64,000 nucleotides of DNA from Paraherbaspirillum soli (GTDB taxonomy: Bacteria; Pseudomonadota; Gammaproteobacteria; Burkholderiales; Burkholderiaceae_D): contig NZ_JBHSMT010000005.1 of NCBI RefSeq assembly GCF_042654985.1, forward strand, positions 231,440 to 295,439, given 5' to 3'. The translations under genes and the position numbers were made by a program. A model generated the notes under the pieces. That model saw nothing but the letters and a program-made list of their open reading frames with translations, was not told the DNA's origin and made no database searches. Below are positions 46,116 to 54,876 of the stretch, in pieces (position 1 is the first letter of the stretch; each line of letters starts with the position of its first letter).

Positions 46116-47068
46116 GCCGCCACCACCCGGTTGCGCTGCTCTCCCAAGTCGAGCCTACCGTCGTCGCTGCGGATCGCCGCCGTAATGACGTCGCCCGGCC
46201 GCAGGTAGGCCGGATTGTCCAGCCCTTTCTGAATGAACAGACTCCATTTTGTGGCGTCCGACAACAGGTGCTTCATCGCCCACAGCGCCAGCTTGCCAGG
46301 CGCACGCGCGGCACAGCCGGCCGGAGTGCCGGTAGCGATCAGGTCGCCCGCGTCGAGATCGTGCAGTGCCGATAGTTCAGTCAGGGTCTGGTAAGGCTTG
46401 TAGATCATGTCACCGCAATAGCTGTCCTGACGCAGCTGGCCGTTGACAGCCAAGCGCATGCGCAGCTCTGGCCAGCGCAGCCATTCCTCGGCGCTCAGCA
46501 ACAGCAGGTAGGGCCCGGCCGGGCCGAAGGTGCGGTAGCTCTTGCCCTTGTAGAACTGGCCCTGCGGCAGTTGCACGTCGCGCGCCGAAATGTCGTTGAC
46601 GATGGTGACGCCGGCCAGCCAGTGGTGCAACTCGCCGTTGCCGACCGTAGTGGCTCCGCGAAGCGAGCGTCGCATCACCAGACCCAATTCGATTTCGTAA
46701 TCCAGCAGGCGCACGTGGGCCGGCCGCACCACGTCGTCGTGCGCCGATGCCAGCGACGAGGGTGCTTTGGTGAACAGGGTGTTGAAGCCGATCCGCGTCG
46801 GGTCCATGCCGGACTCACGCACGTGGCTGGCGTAATTGGTGCCCTGGCAAAGGAACTGGCGGTCGCCGGTGATGGGCGACAGCAGCGCGACCCGATCGAG
46901 CGCCAGCAGCGCCTGCGCCGGCGTGCTGGCGTGAGCTTCGTCGATGCCCTCGTTGATGAAGTCGGCGGTGCTGGCGTAGTGGCGCGACAATGGCGCGATG
47001 CGTCGTTCGTGCACTACGCCCCAGGCCGGTTTTCCTTCGTGCTGATAGCGGACCACAGTGGTTGCCAT
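46112..47068 (-). CDS. Fumarylacetoacetate hydrolase (FAH) family protein
   Basis: A 318-residue protein of the FAH fold, whose members hydrolyse or decarboxylate beta-diketo and ring-cleavage products. Metal-binding acids are visible in LLDYEIELGLVMRRSL (two Glu) and IVNDISARDVQLPQGQFYKG (Asp); GDLIATGTPAGCA is the family loop. It is closely similar over its full length to the first ~320 residues of the FAH-RRM protein at 50213-51433. Its place between dioxygenase and ligase suggests it works on the product of ring cleavage. Confidence 0.9.
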   Translation of the reverse strand: MATTVVRYQHEGKPAWGVVHERRIAPLSRHYASTADFINEGIDEAHASTPAQALLALDRVALLSPITGDRQFLCQGTNYASHVRESGMDPTRIGFNTLFTKAPSSLASAHDDVVRPAHVRLLDYEIELGLVMRRSLRGATTVGNGELHHWLAGVTIVNDISARDVQLPQGQFYKGKSYRTFGPAGPYLLLLSAEEWLRWPELRMRLAVNGQLRQDSYCGDMIYKPYQTLTELSALHDLDAGDLIATGTPAGCAARAPGKLALWAMKHLLSDATKWSLFIQKGLDNPAYLRPGDVITAAIRSDDGRLDLGEQRNRVVAA

Positions 47069-47118
47069 GATGCTCTCCTTGGTTCCCTGTTATTGGAATG
47101 GATGGTGCTGCGGACTGA

Positions 47119-48261
47119 TTACAGCCACGGGCGCGGGTGGCCCATGGCGCGGCCCAGCAGCTTCAGGCGCGCAATCGACAGCCGTCCACGCCACAGCAAC
47201 CGGAACACCTTGAACAAAGTGCCGAGGTCGCGCTGGACCCCCATTGAGGCCGGCACATCGTCGCCCCAGGCCCAGATGCCCGACAGCTCCAGCGGCACGT
47301 AGTGGGTGGGGTAGTCGGCGGTGAACACGTCGCCGTCGGTGTAGTGCTCAAACTCCATACCATCCGGGTCGTACCAGTAGTCGAACAGCTGACTGCCCAG
47401 CACATGGCGGCCGATGCCCCACATGTGGCGGTGGCCGTTGGCGCGCAGCACATTGTGGCCCTGCCCCAGCGCGTCCAGGTCAACCACCTCGTAGGCGCTG
47501 TGCTCATACTTTTCCTCGATACCGCCGGCCAGCACGAAGCTGTGGTGGTCGGCCGGCGCGGCGCCCAGGTCGAGACGGAAGAAGGACAAGTTGGGCGAGC
47601 CGTCCTCCAGGTATTGCACGTCGGTGGGAATCAGGCCCAGATGGCGCATGTACCACTGCGCCATATTGGAGAAGTCGATGGTCTGCAGCACCACGTGCCC
47701 CAGGCGCGCGGCCGCAGCCGGTTCTAGTGGGGGGCGCACTGTGGCGTTCACGCGCGGTAGGTGGCCGACGCTGTTGGTCAGCGGGTGCAGCGGCGCGCGC
47801 AGCGGCAGCGGCGCCAGCGGCGACTGATCGCAGACCAGCCACAGCAGGTTGCCTGCCGGGTCGATCAGCTCAACGCCGCTGCCGCCGCCCGGGATAGCGT
47901 CGGTCGGCAGGCGGCGCGCGCCGGCTTGGCGTTCCAGCTTGATCAGCTCGGCTTCGTCGGCCACGCAGAAGGCGGTGCCCAGGTAGCGCGAGCGGTTACC
48001 GTGCCGCGCCAGGTAGATGCAAGGCGCCGTATCGCTGCCGCGCATCAGCAACTGGTCGGCGTCGCGCGCCACGGTGTGCATGCCGAAGTCCGTGAGGAAG
48101 GTTTCGGTGGCGTCGAGATCGCATTTCTCGAACATCAAGAACGCCAGAGCGTTCGCCTTGACCAGCGCGACAGGGCGTTTCAGCCTTTGTACCTGCGGTG
48201 GCAGGGCGTGTTCCGGATAGGCCGGCTGCGTGCGCAGCGGAACGCGCAAGGATGCAGTCAT
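47119..48261 (-). CDS. VOC-family extradiol-type dioxygenase
   Basis: A 380-residue protein with two vicinal-oxygen-chelate (glyoxalase-like) domains. The C-terminal domain carries candidate metal ligands: His in RLGHVVLQTIDFSNMAQWYM, His in GHRHMWGIGRHVLGSQLFDY and Glu in YDPDGMEFEHYTDGDVF. This is the layout of type I extradiol ring-cleavage dioxygenases such as BphC-like enzymes, which open catechols next to the hydroxyls using iron(II). Start chosen at MTASLRVPLRTQPAY, seven bases after AGGAG; a longer frame would run through the operator. It is the first gene of the catabolic operon and is divergent from a TetR gene. Confidence 0.82.
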   Translation of the reverse strand: MTASLRVPLRTQPAYPEHALPPQVQRLKRPVALVKANALAFLMFEKCDLDATETFLTDFGMHTVARDADQLLMRGSDTAPCIYLARHGNRSRYLGTAFCVADEAELIKLERQAGARRLPTDAIPGGGSGVELIDPAGNLLWLVCDQSPLAPLPLRAPLHPLTNSVGHLPRVNATVRPPLEPAAAARLGHVVLQTIDFSNMAQWYMRHLGLIPTDVQYLEDGSPNLSFFRLDLGAAPADHHSFVLAGGIEEKYEHSAYEVVDLDALGQGHNVLRANGHRHMWGIGRHVLGSQLFDYWYDPDGMEFEHYTDGDVFTADYPTHYVPLELSGIWAWGDDVPASMGVQRDLGTLFKVFRLLWRGRLSIARLKLLGRAMGHPRPWL

Positions 48262-48313
48262 AGTGTCTCCTAGTGGATAGGGTTGCCGGGGCGGCGATTT
48301 ATTATCGCTTCTA

Positions 48314-48337
48314 AATGACATTATCGTCATAATGACA
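48314..48337. promoter_or_regulatory. Candidate TetR operator, copy 2
   Basis: ATGAC-n6-GTCAT at 48315-48330 followed by AATGACA, and then a further TGACA-n4-TGTCA inverted repeat (48333-48346). It lies between the divergent dioxygenase and TetR genes and is a near-copy of the 42197-42220 site. Confidence 0.6.
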
Positions 48338-48409
48338 CATATGTCAAATATGATTTTCCTATAATCAGGCTGATGGGCACCGCATTGGCCGCACCACACA
48401 GGGCAGAAT

Positions 48410-49090
48410 ATGAAATCAGAAAACACGCCAGATCACCGCACCCGGGTCGCGGCCAAACGTCGGGAAAAGACCCGCGCCAAGCTACTGGAAAGCGCACTGC
48501 ATGTGTTTTCCCGCAAGGGGCCGCAGGCCGTAATCGAGGACGTCATCGCCCAGGCCGGGATGGCGCGCGGCTCGTTCTACAACTATTTCCACACCAATGA
48601 GGAATTGCTGGAGGCACTGGCCAACGAGATCAATAATGAGCTGGTGCGCGCCATTGATCCGTTGGTGCAACGGCTGGCCAATCCGGTTGAGCGGGTGGCC
48701 AGCGGCACGCGCATGCTGTTGCACGCGATCACCCAGTTCCCGCAATTGGGTCACTTCCTGTCGCGCCTGCCACTCCCGACCGCGAACAGCAATCGGCTGG
48801 GATTGCGCTTCCTGGTGCGCGATGTCGCGGCCGGCATCAGCGCCCAGCTCTTCCGCCACATCGAGCAGCGGGTGGCGGTCGATCTGGTGACGGGCGTGGT
48901 GCTGAGCGCGGCGTATGCGCTGGGCAGCGAGACCTTGCAGCACGACTATCCGGAACAGAGCGTGCGCCAGATGCTGCAGGGGCTGGGCGTCGACGGTGTC
49001 GAGGCACAGCGTATTGTGGCGCTACCGCTGTCGGTGCTGATGCTGCCAGACAGTGCGCTGTTGCTGCGGGTGCAGCCTGATCCTGCTTAA
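48410..49090 (+). CDS. TetR family transcriptional regulator
   Basis: A 226-residue regulator. The N-terminal helix-turn-helix reads TRAKLLESALHVFSRKGPQA then VIAQAGMARGSFYNYFHTNE. The ligand domain is poorly conserved. It is divergent from the catabolic operon, so it probably binds the shared inverted repeat and responds to an aromatic compound (inference). It is paralogous to the next gene, with the same SFYNYF turn and the same C-terminal layout. Confidence 0.88.
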   Translation: MKSENTPDHRTRVAAKRREKTRAKLLESALHVFSRKGPQAVIEDVIAQAGMARGSFYNYFHTNEELLEALANEINNELVRAIDPLVQRLANPVERVASGTRMLLHAITQFPQLGHFLSRLPLPTANSNRLGLRFLVRDVAAGISAQLFRHIEQRVAVDLVTGVVLSAAYALGSETLQHDYPEQSVRQMLQGLGVDGVEAQRIVALPLSVLMLPDSALLLRVQPDPA

Positions 49091-49149
49091 GCTGTCGGGC
49101 TGGCGAGTCTGATATCATCGCTGGCGTACCAACTGCCCGGACCACCCCG

Positions 49150-49863
49150 ATGCCCGCTGCCGCCAATCCCACCGACCACCGACCGCGCGTTGCCGCCGAG
49201 CGTCGCGAGCGCATGCGCAAACGCCTGATCGAGAGCGCTCTGGTCGTGTTCGCGCAAAAGGGCGTCGGCACCAGCGTGATTCCCGACGTGGTGGCTGCGG
49301 CCGAAGTGTCGCAGGGCTCTTTCTATAACTATTTCCGCACCAACGAAGACTTGCTGGTTGCCGTCAGCGAGCAGATCAGCAATGAAATGTTGCAGCTGAT
49401 CGAGGGCGTGGTCGACACCATCGAGGATCCGGCGCTACGGGTGGCGACGGCGATACGCTGTTATCTGCACCTAGCTCGTTCCTGCCGCCTGGTGGCTCAC
49501 TTCGTGTCCGGCGCCGGCCTGCGAGTGGCGGGTGTCAAGAGCGTGCTGTACGAAGTGTTACCGCCCGACTTGGACGAAGGTGTCAAGCGCGGCCAGTTCG
49601 ACGCCGTCGCGCTGGGGGTGGCGGTCGACGTCATCAAGGGCACGGTGCTGGTCGCGTTGCACCGCATGACGCAGGGCCGGATCGCCAAGGATTATCCGGA
49701 ACAGATTGTCCAGGCCATCCTGCGCTCGCTGGGTGTGAGCGGCGCCGCGGCGGCCCGGCTGACAGCGGCGCCGCTGCCGCGCCTGGCCGTACCAGACGAT
49801 TCCCTGCTAGCGCGAGCCCAGATGCGCATCGCGACCATGGCCTCCGACCATGGAAAAGCCTAA
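49150..49863 (+). CDS. TetR family transcriptional regulator, paralogue
   Basis: A 237-residue regulator similar to the preceding one: RMRKRLIESALVVFAQKGVG, VAAAEVSQGSFYNYFRTNED and the C-terminal KDYPEQIVQAILRSLGV. It is 59 bases downstream in the same direction, so the two are probably co-transcribed and arose by duplication. It may control the second catabolic unit with the FAH-RRM gene, but no matching operator is visible there. Confidence 0.87.
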   Translation: MPAAANPTDHRPRVAAERRERMRKRLIESALVVFAQKGVGTSVIPDVVAAAEVSQGSFYNYFRTNEDLLVAVSEQISNEMLQLIEGVVDTIEDPALRVATAIRCYLHLARSCRLVAHFVSGAGLRVAGVKSVLYEVLPPDLDEGVKRGQFDAVALGVAVDVIKGTVLVALHRMTQGRIAKDYPEQIVQAILRSLGVSGAAAARLTAAPLPRLAVPDDSLLARAQMRIATMASDHGKA

Positions 49864-50212
49864 ACAACAACGGCAATCGACTCTCAAACGACTTGTCAAC
49901 GATGGACTCGATAACACCTCGGAAACTGTAGTACTCATTGGATCACCGACCTACACAGGGCGCTCGGTGCAGTTAAAGAAAATGGCAATGATCGAGGTAC
50001 TGCATCTGTGTACTGGCCGACAGCAAGGCCAGGAATTGAGACCTGTGCTGGGCTACGAATGCCGGCGCCGCGAACCACGCGACGGCAAGCATGTTCGCTA
50101 GAAAATTTCGCGCAATTCTCGGTTCGAGTGTGGATGAGGGGAGCGCGAAATTTGATGACCGGATCAATAGGAGGAGTTGCATGGGATTGCTGTCTTGCGA
50201 AGCAACGCCGCT
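49864..50212. other. Intergenic region without a called gene
   Basis: Lies between convergent TetR and FAH-RRM genes. A frame at 49850-50101 overlaps the TetR end but shows no family or ribosome site. I see no hairpin or repeat of note. Confidence 0.5.
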
Positions 50213-51433
50213 TCAGTGATGCAACAGCGAGGCGTTGACCATTGCGCCGTCGTGCCAGTAATGGCTCAACCGCGATACCAGAATGGCCGCCGCAGCGTCG
50301 CCAATGTCCATATGGACCAGGGCGCATGGATTGGCGGCGTTACCTTCACGGATGATCTCGACCCGGGCCACCGGGCCAAAGCCGCCGAGCCATGACTGGA
50401 CAGCAGCCTCGGTGACGCCGGAACGGAGTCCCGTGACCAGGATCTTTTTGGCGGTCGCGATCAATGTCCGATCGTCGTCGGATTGAGCGATGGTGACGAC
50501 GTTCCGCTGTGTGCCCAGATCGATCATGCCATCGGCACTGCGGATGCCTGCTTCGACAACCTGGCCGGGTTGCAGGTACTGCGTACGCTCTTCTTGCGCC
50601 TCCAGGAACATGGCCCACTTCTTGGCCTCAGGCAGAAGCGCAGCGATTTTCTGCTTGGCAGGCGACGGAATGACCAAAGCGCACCCCGCCGGCGTGCCGG
50701 TGGCGATAAGGTCGCCTGGAAAAAGATCTTGCAGGCTGGCCAGCTCGTTGAGCGTGGCCACGGGGTCATGCACCATGTTGCCCGAGCTGCCACTCTGGCG
50801 AACCTGACCATCAACTTTGAGCGTGAGTTGCAGTTGCCTGAGGTATTTCATGTCGGCAGCTTCCAGCAGGCACAGCCACGGCCCTACGGGGCCAAAGGTG
50901 CGGTAGCTCTTGCCCTTGTAGAACTGCATTTGCGGGATCTGGATGTCACGTGCCGAGTAATCGTTGACAACCACGATTCCGGCAATGAATTCGTGCAGGT
51001 TTTGCTCGGTCACTTTCACGGGCCCAGTTATTTCACGGCGCATTATCAGACCAAGCTCGACCTCGTAGTCAAGAAAGCGCACGTGCGCTGGCCGGATCAC
51101 AGGGCTATCGGCGGCTACGATGCAGCTGGCGGCCTTGGTGAAGATCATGTTGAAGTGCTTGGTGTCCGGGTCCATGCCCGATTCGATCATGTGCTCGCGA
51201 TAGTTCGCGCCCTGGCAGACGAACTGCTGATTGCGAGTAACCGGGCTGAGCAGCGTGATGAGATTACGCGGGATGGGTGTACCGGTGAGCCTGGCGAGTT
51301 CGGCGGGCGTCACCGCACGCACCAGTTCGCCCGTGGTCGTGTAGCTCTCTGGTAGTGGAATCACGCCGTCGGCGCTAAGCACGCCCCAATGGGCGTGGTT
51401 CTGGTACTCGAAATGAGCGAGATGGATGGCCAT
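50213..51433 (-). CDS. FAH family hydrolase fused to a C-terminal RRM-like domain
   Basis: A 406-residue protein. Residues 1 to ~320 form a complete FAH domain with the metal-site stretches FLDYEVELGLIMRRE and VVNDYSARDIQIPQMQFYKG, closely similar to the FAH protein at 46112-47068. Residues ~327-403 then read as an RNA-recognition-motif fold: RNP2-like KKILVTGLRSGVTEAAVQSW, FGPVARVEIIREG, RNP1-like PCALVHMDIGDAAAAI, and a final strand. The usual aromatic residues of RNP1 are absent, so RNA binding is doubtful; the domain may serve in assembly. It is a single-gene unit with its start next to an AT-rich promoter region. Confidence 0.85.
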   Translation of the reverse strand: MAIHLAHFEYQNHAHWGVLSADGVIPLPESYTTTGELVRAVTPAELARLTGTPIPRNLITLLSPVTRNQQFVCQGANYREHMIESGMDPDTKHFNMIFTKAASCIVAADSPVIRPAHVRFLDYEVELGLIMRREITGPVKVTEQNLHEFIAGIVVVNDYSARDIQIPQMQFYKGKSYRTFGPVGPWLCLLEAADMKYLRQLQLTLKVDGQVRQSGSSGNMVHDPVATLNELASLQDLFPGDLIATGTPAGCALVIPSPAKQKIAALLPEAKKWAMFLEAQEERTQYLQPGQVVEAGIRSADGMIDLGTQRNVVTIAQSDDDRTLIATAKKILVTGLRSGVTEAAVQSWLGGFGPVARVEIIREGNAANPCALVHMDIGDAAAAILVSRLSHYWHDGAMVNASLLHH

Positions 51434-51521
51434 AATGGTTCCTATTGGTAAATGTTGCTTTTAAAAATTCAAAGAAATAAAAAAATATTTGGTCAACGTG
51501 GCATAGGTCGCTGTATATGCG

Positions 51522-52661
51522 TCATTCGCCGTCCGATTCGAAGTCATAAAGAAGATCCCGTGCAGCTGAGCGCCGTCGTAGTCCTTGAGCGTGCAGGTGA
51601 CGCGCGAGCAGGCGCTCGTCCGTCGCGACTACACTGATCGTCTCGCCAATGATGCGAACCACGCCGAGAACCGGCAGCACTAGCATCGTCCCGGCAATGC
51701 CGGCTACCGCACCACCGGCGAATATCATGACAACCGTCATCAAGGGGTGCATGCGCAGCTCTCGACCAACGGTCATCGGCATATACACAAAATCGTCGAG
51801 CAGACGTACAAAGACGAAGAACCCCACAACCGAGTAGGCCATCGAAGGAGCATGGGAAAAATCTGTTGCCGCTACCAGCATCACCAACACGCCGCCAAGA
51901 ACTGAACCTACAAAGGGAATCCACGCCAGCACGGCGCACACCAATCCGAGAGCCAAGGCACTCGGGAATCCCAAAATCCAGAGCCCAACGGCAAGCGTCA
52001 GGGTATCGAGGGCGGTGAGTTTCAGCAGGCCCATGAAATAGGCGCTGGCGATTCGGTCAACCTGATGAAGCAGGCTCAAGCTCTTCTCAAAATAAGCATT
52101 AGGGACAGCGCCATTCATGAGATCTTTGAATCGTCGTCCGTCCCGAAGGAGAAAATAGGCAAAGAAAGGTACGAGAAGGAGCGGAGGCAAATTAGTCGAA
52201 AGTGCAATACCCAGTGGTTCGAGATGTTCGCTGAATGAATTCGACTGATCGATGCGTTGCATGACTGTATCGGTCAAGTGGGCTCGAGCGAATGGAGAAA
52301 AACTGGCCTCCAGCATGCCCAAGACGTTGCGCAAAAAACGTATTCCCCCTTGCAGATAGCGATCTGCCGACGTATGCCAATCAGAGGCTAGGCTTACCAC
52401 GTGAGGCGCCATCAGCGCGATCAAAACCACGGCAAGCATGAGAAAGGAAAACATCACCAATGCAGCTGCTTTATTCCGTGTAACGCCCCGATGAGTCAGA
52501 GCCTGCATCAGTGGATAGAGCGTGTAGTAGAGGAGCAATGCCAACAAAGCGGGCAGCACAAGCCACAATGTTCCCCTTAAGGCGAGCAATATGGCGAGCG
52601 TTGCGGTGATGATGATTACCCACACCAGCGGTCCTGGCTCACGATGAATTGTTTTGTTCAT
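51522..52661 (-). CDS. AI-2E family transporter
   Basis: A 379-residue inner-membrane protein of the PerM/AI-2E transporter family with about eight membrane helices (for example VWVIIITATLAILLALRGTL, LMTVVMIFAGGAVAGIAGTM). Conserved features include PPLLLVPFFAYFLLRDGRRF and the late IPFVGSVLGG. Some members export autoinducer-2, others act as sodium/proton antiporters; substrate here is unknown. Its start overlaps the stop of the cyclic-nucleotide-binding gene as ATGA, so the two are co-translated. Confidence 0.85.
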   Translation of the reverse strand: MNKTIHREPGPLVWVIIITATLAILLALRGTLWLVLPALLALLLYYTLYPLMQALTHRGVTRNKAAALVMFSFLMLAVVLIALMAPHVVSLASDWHTSADRYLQGGIRFLRNVLGMLEASFSPFARAHLTDTVMQRIDQSNSFSEHLEPLGIALSTNLPPLLLVPFFAYFLLRDGRRFKDLMNGAVPNAYFEKSLSLLHQVDRIASAYFMGLLKLTALDTLTLAVGLWILGFPSALALGLVCAVLAWIPFVGSVLGGVLVMLVAATDFSHAPSMAYSVVGFFVFVRLLDDFVYMPMTVGRELRMHPLMTVVMIFAGGAVAGIAGTMLVLPVLGVVRIIGETISVVATDERLLARHLHAQGLRRRSAARDLLYDFESDGE

Positions 52662-53140
52662 AGGTGTCGATGATTCTCGACTGTCAATTCGAGTTCTCGC
52701 AGCCGGTGCCCCAAATGGCGCAGGAGCTGCCTGCCGATCTTGTGCGCTATGCGCAGGTGACTGTCCATCAAGCCATTAAAATCCTCCCGGAAAAGTACGG
52801 CCATCTTGCAGTCGCTGGAGGCACGAACCTGTGCCGTTCGAACCGATTCATCGAGCAAGCACAACTCGCCGAAGAATTCGCCTGCGCCAAGGGTCGCTTG
52901 ATGCCCATCTTCAAGGCTTCCCTGCCTGCAAATACTCACCTGGCCTTCGAGCAACAAATATATTGCCTGCCCGACCTCACCCTCATCGAAGACCACTTCG
53001 CCGGTGAAGTATTCACGCGTATGCAGCAGACGGGCAACAATACTAAGTTCCGGCTTGGAGAGACCTTCGAATAGAGAGAGTTTCCTCAATCCTTTAAGGT
53101 CGTCACTGTGTCGACGGAATATCAGGAAATCTAAGACCAT
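52658..53140 (-). CDS. Cyclic nucleotide-binding domain protein
   Basis: A 160-residue protein made almost only of one cNMP-binding beta-roll: LRKLSLFEGLSKPELSIVAR, GEVVFDEGEVGQAIYLLLEG and the phosphate-binding cassette GEFFGELCLLDESVRTAQVR. There is no helix-turn-helix, so it is not a Crp-type regulator by itself. The arginine in the cassette, needed for cyclic phosphate binding, is present in VRTAQVR. It is translated directly before the transporter and may regulate it. Confidence 0.85.
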   Translation of the reverse strand: MVLDFLIFRRHSDDLKGLRKLSLFEGLSKPELSIVARLLHTREYFTGEVVFDEGEVGQAIYLLLEGQVSICRQGSLEDGHQATLGAGEFFGELCLLDESVRTAQVRASSDCKMAVLFREDFNGLMDSHLRIAHKIGRQLLRHLGHRLRELELTVENHRHL

Positions 53141-53315
53141 TGTGTCGTCCTCTTCGTCGAACGCCGGTCGGAATGGCAGGACCTCGCTTCGCGTGGGTTA
53201 ACCGGAAGCCTCACCACATGGACTGCCGGCGCGAGTGCGTGCAACCGTGGCGGGACTGCGCCCCGAGTCGTTGCTCGGCTCAAGGCGATGAGCGGGATCG
53301 CTTTCATGATCGCTC

Positions 53316-54863
53316 CTAGTGGCCGATCGATGCGGCGTCTACCGATCGAGCCGCCTTGGGTGCCAACGCGATTGAGACGGCGGCCACGAAAAAGATGACA
53401 GCGATGGCCATCATCAATCCGTTGGTTGCCAGCAGCAGGCTTTGACCCGTCACCATGTTGTTGAACATTTCGCGCGCCGCCTGGCCTGCCATTGCCGGAG
53501 CACTGGCGATTTGGGCGGTGAGCGTGCGGGCGGGATCGACAATGCTAGCCAGTTGGTCATGGGCTGTGTAGCTGCGGTCTTGCCAGGACGTCGTGACCAG
53601 TGAGGTGGCGAATGCACCGGAAATCGTCCGCACAAAATTCATCAGTCCGGCCGCCGAAGCGGTTTCCTTTTCGTCCACCGAGCCCATTGCCAATCCAGTG
53701 ATCGGCACGTAATACATCGGCATGCCGACGCCCATCACCAACAACGGGATGCAGATCGTCCAGAAGTCCATGTCCGAGTTGGCGAGTGCCCGCCAGGCGG
53801 TGTCGCAGCCCAACCAGGCGCAACCGATGAAGATCAGCCATCGAGCATCGACGCGATTGGACAGGTTGGCCGCAATCGGGGAAAAAATTACCGAAAGTAC
53901 ACCGCCCCACATGACAACCAATCCGGCCCAGGTAGTGTTGTAACCCATGTTGTACTGGAGCCATAGCGGCGTGAGTACATTCAGGCCGAAGAAGCCGCCG
54001 AAGGCCAACGCGAGCACGAACATGCTGGTGGAAAAGCCGCGGTGGCGGAATACGCGCAGATCAACAATTGGGTGCGACTCGGTCAATTCCCAGATGACAA
54101 AGGAAACGAACCCGATCGCCGCGATTACCCCGAGGACACAGATCTCCGGAGACGAGAACCAATCCTTGTCCTTGCCTTCGTCAAGCATGATCTGGAGCGC
54201 AGCCACCCAGGTGAACAGCAGCAGGAAGCCAATCTTGTCGACCGGATTCTTGACCACTGGCTCTTCGTAGCGCTTGAGCAACTTCCAAGCGATCATGCTA
54301 AACAGCAGCGCCATGGGTATGTTGATGAAATAGACCCACGGCCAGCTATAGTTGTCGCAAATCCATCCGCCCAACACCGGCCCGACGACGGGCGCGAGCA
54401 GCGTTGTCATTGCCCACAATCCCATGGCCTGCATGGACTTCTCCTTGGGGAAGATGCGTAGCAGCAGCGTCTGCGACAACGCCAGCAGCGGACCGCCGGC
54501 GAAGCCTTGAAATACGCGCATCAGGAGCAGCATGCCGATCGAAGTGGATACGCCGCACATCAGTGAGAAGATGCCGAACAAGAGTACCGATAGCGAAAAC
54601 ACCTTGATCGCGCCAAAGCGAGAAGAAAGCCACCCGGTCAGAGGAACGCTGATCGCTTCCGCGACCGCGTAGGCGGTGATGATCCAGGTGCCTTGGCTGG
54701 AGCCGGCGCCAAGCGCCCCGGCCATGTTCGGCACGGTAACGTTGGCGATGGTCATGTTCAGTACGGCCAGGAAGTTGGCCAACGCCAGAACGATGGCCCC
54801 CACCCAGAGCATCGCCCCCTGAAGGGCGGGCGCGTCATTGCGCGCGGCCTGAGCTTGTGTCAT
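53316..54863 (-). CDS. emrB: EmrB/QacA-type multidrug efflux transporter (MFS, DHA2)
   Basis: A 515-residue major facilitator with 14 membrane helices. Motif A is GWLSSRFGAIKVFSLSVLLF, and the DHA2 hallmarks LNMTIANVTVPNMAGALGAG and GPVLGGWICDNYSWPWVYFI are present. With a membrane fusion protein and an outer membrane channel it forms a tripartite pump for hydrophobic toxic compounds, driven by protons. It is the last gene of the efflux operon. Confidence 0.92.
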   Translation of the reverse strand: MTQAQAARNDAPALQGAMLWVGAIVLALANFLAVLNMTIANVTVPNMAGALGAGSSQGTWIITAYAVAEAISVPLTGWLSSRFGAIKVFSLSVLLFGIFSLMCGVSTSIGMLLLMRVFQGFAGGPLLALSQTLLLRIFPKEKSMQAMGLWAMTTLLAPVVGPVLGGWICDNYSWPWVYFINIPMALLFSMIAWKLLKRYEEPVVKNPVDKIGFLLLFTWVAALQIMLDEGKDKDWFSSPEICVLGVIAAIGFVSFVIWELTESHPIVDLRVFRHRGFSTSMFVLALAFGGFFGLNVLTPLWLQYNMGYNTTWAGLVVMWGGVLSVIFSPIAANLSNRVDARWLIFIGCAWLGCDTAWRALANSDMDFWTICIPLLVMGVGMPMYYVPITGLAMGSVDEKETASAAGLMNFVRTISGAFATSLVTTSWQDRSYTAHDQLASIVDPARTLTAQIASAPAMAGQAAREMFNNMVTGQSLLLATNGLMMAIAVIFFVAAVSIALAPKAARSVDAASIGH

Positions 54864-54876
54864 GGTTTTCTCCTTC

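Noticed and set aside
49850..50101. 83-codon frame overlapping the end of a TetR gene
   Set aside because: Starts inside the TetR gene, has no recognisable domain and its composition does not look coding.
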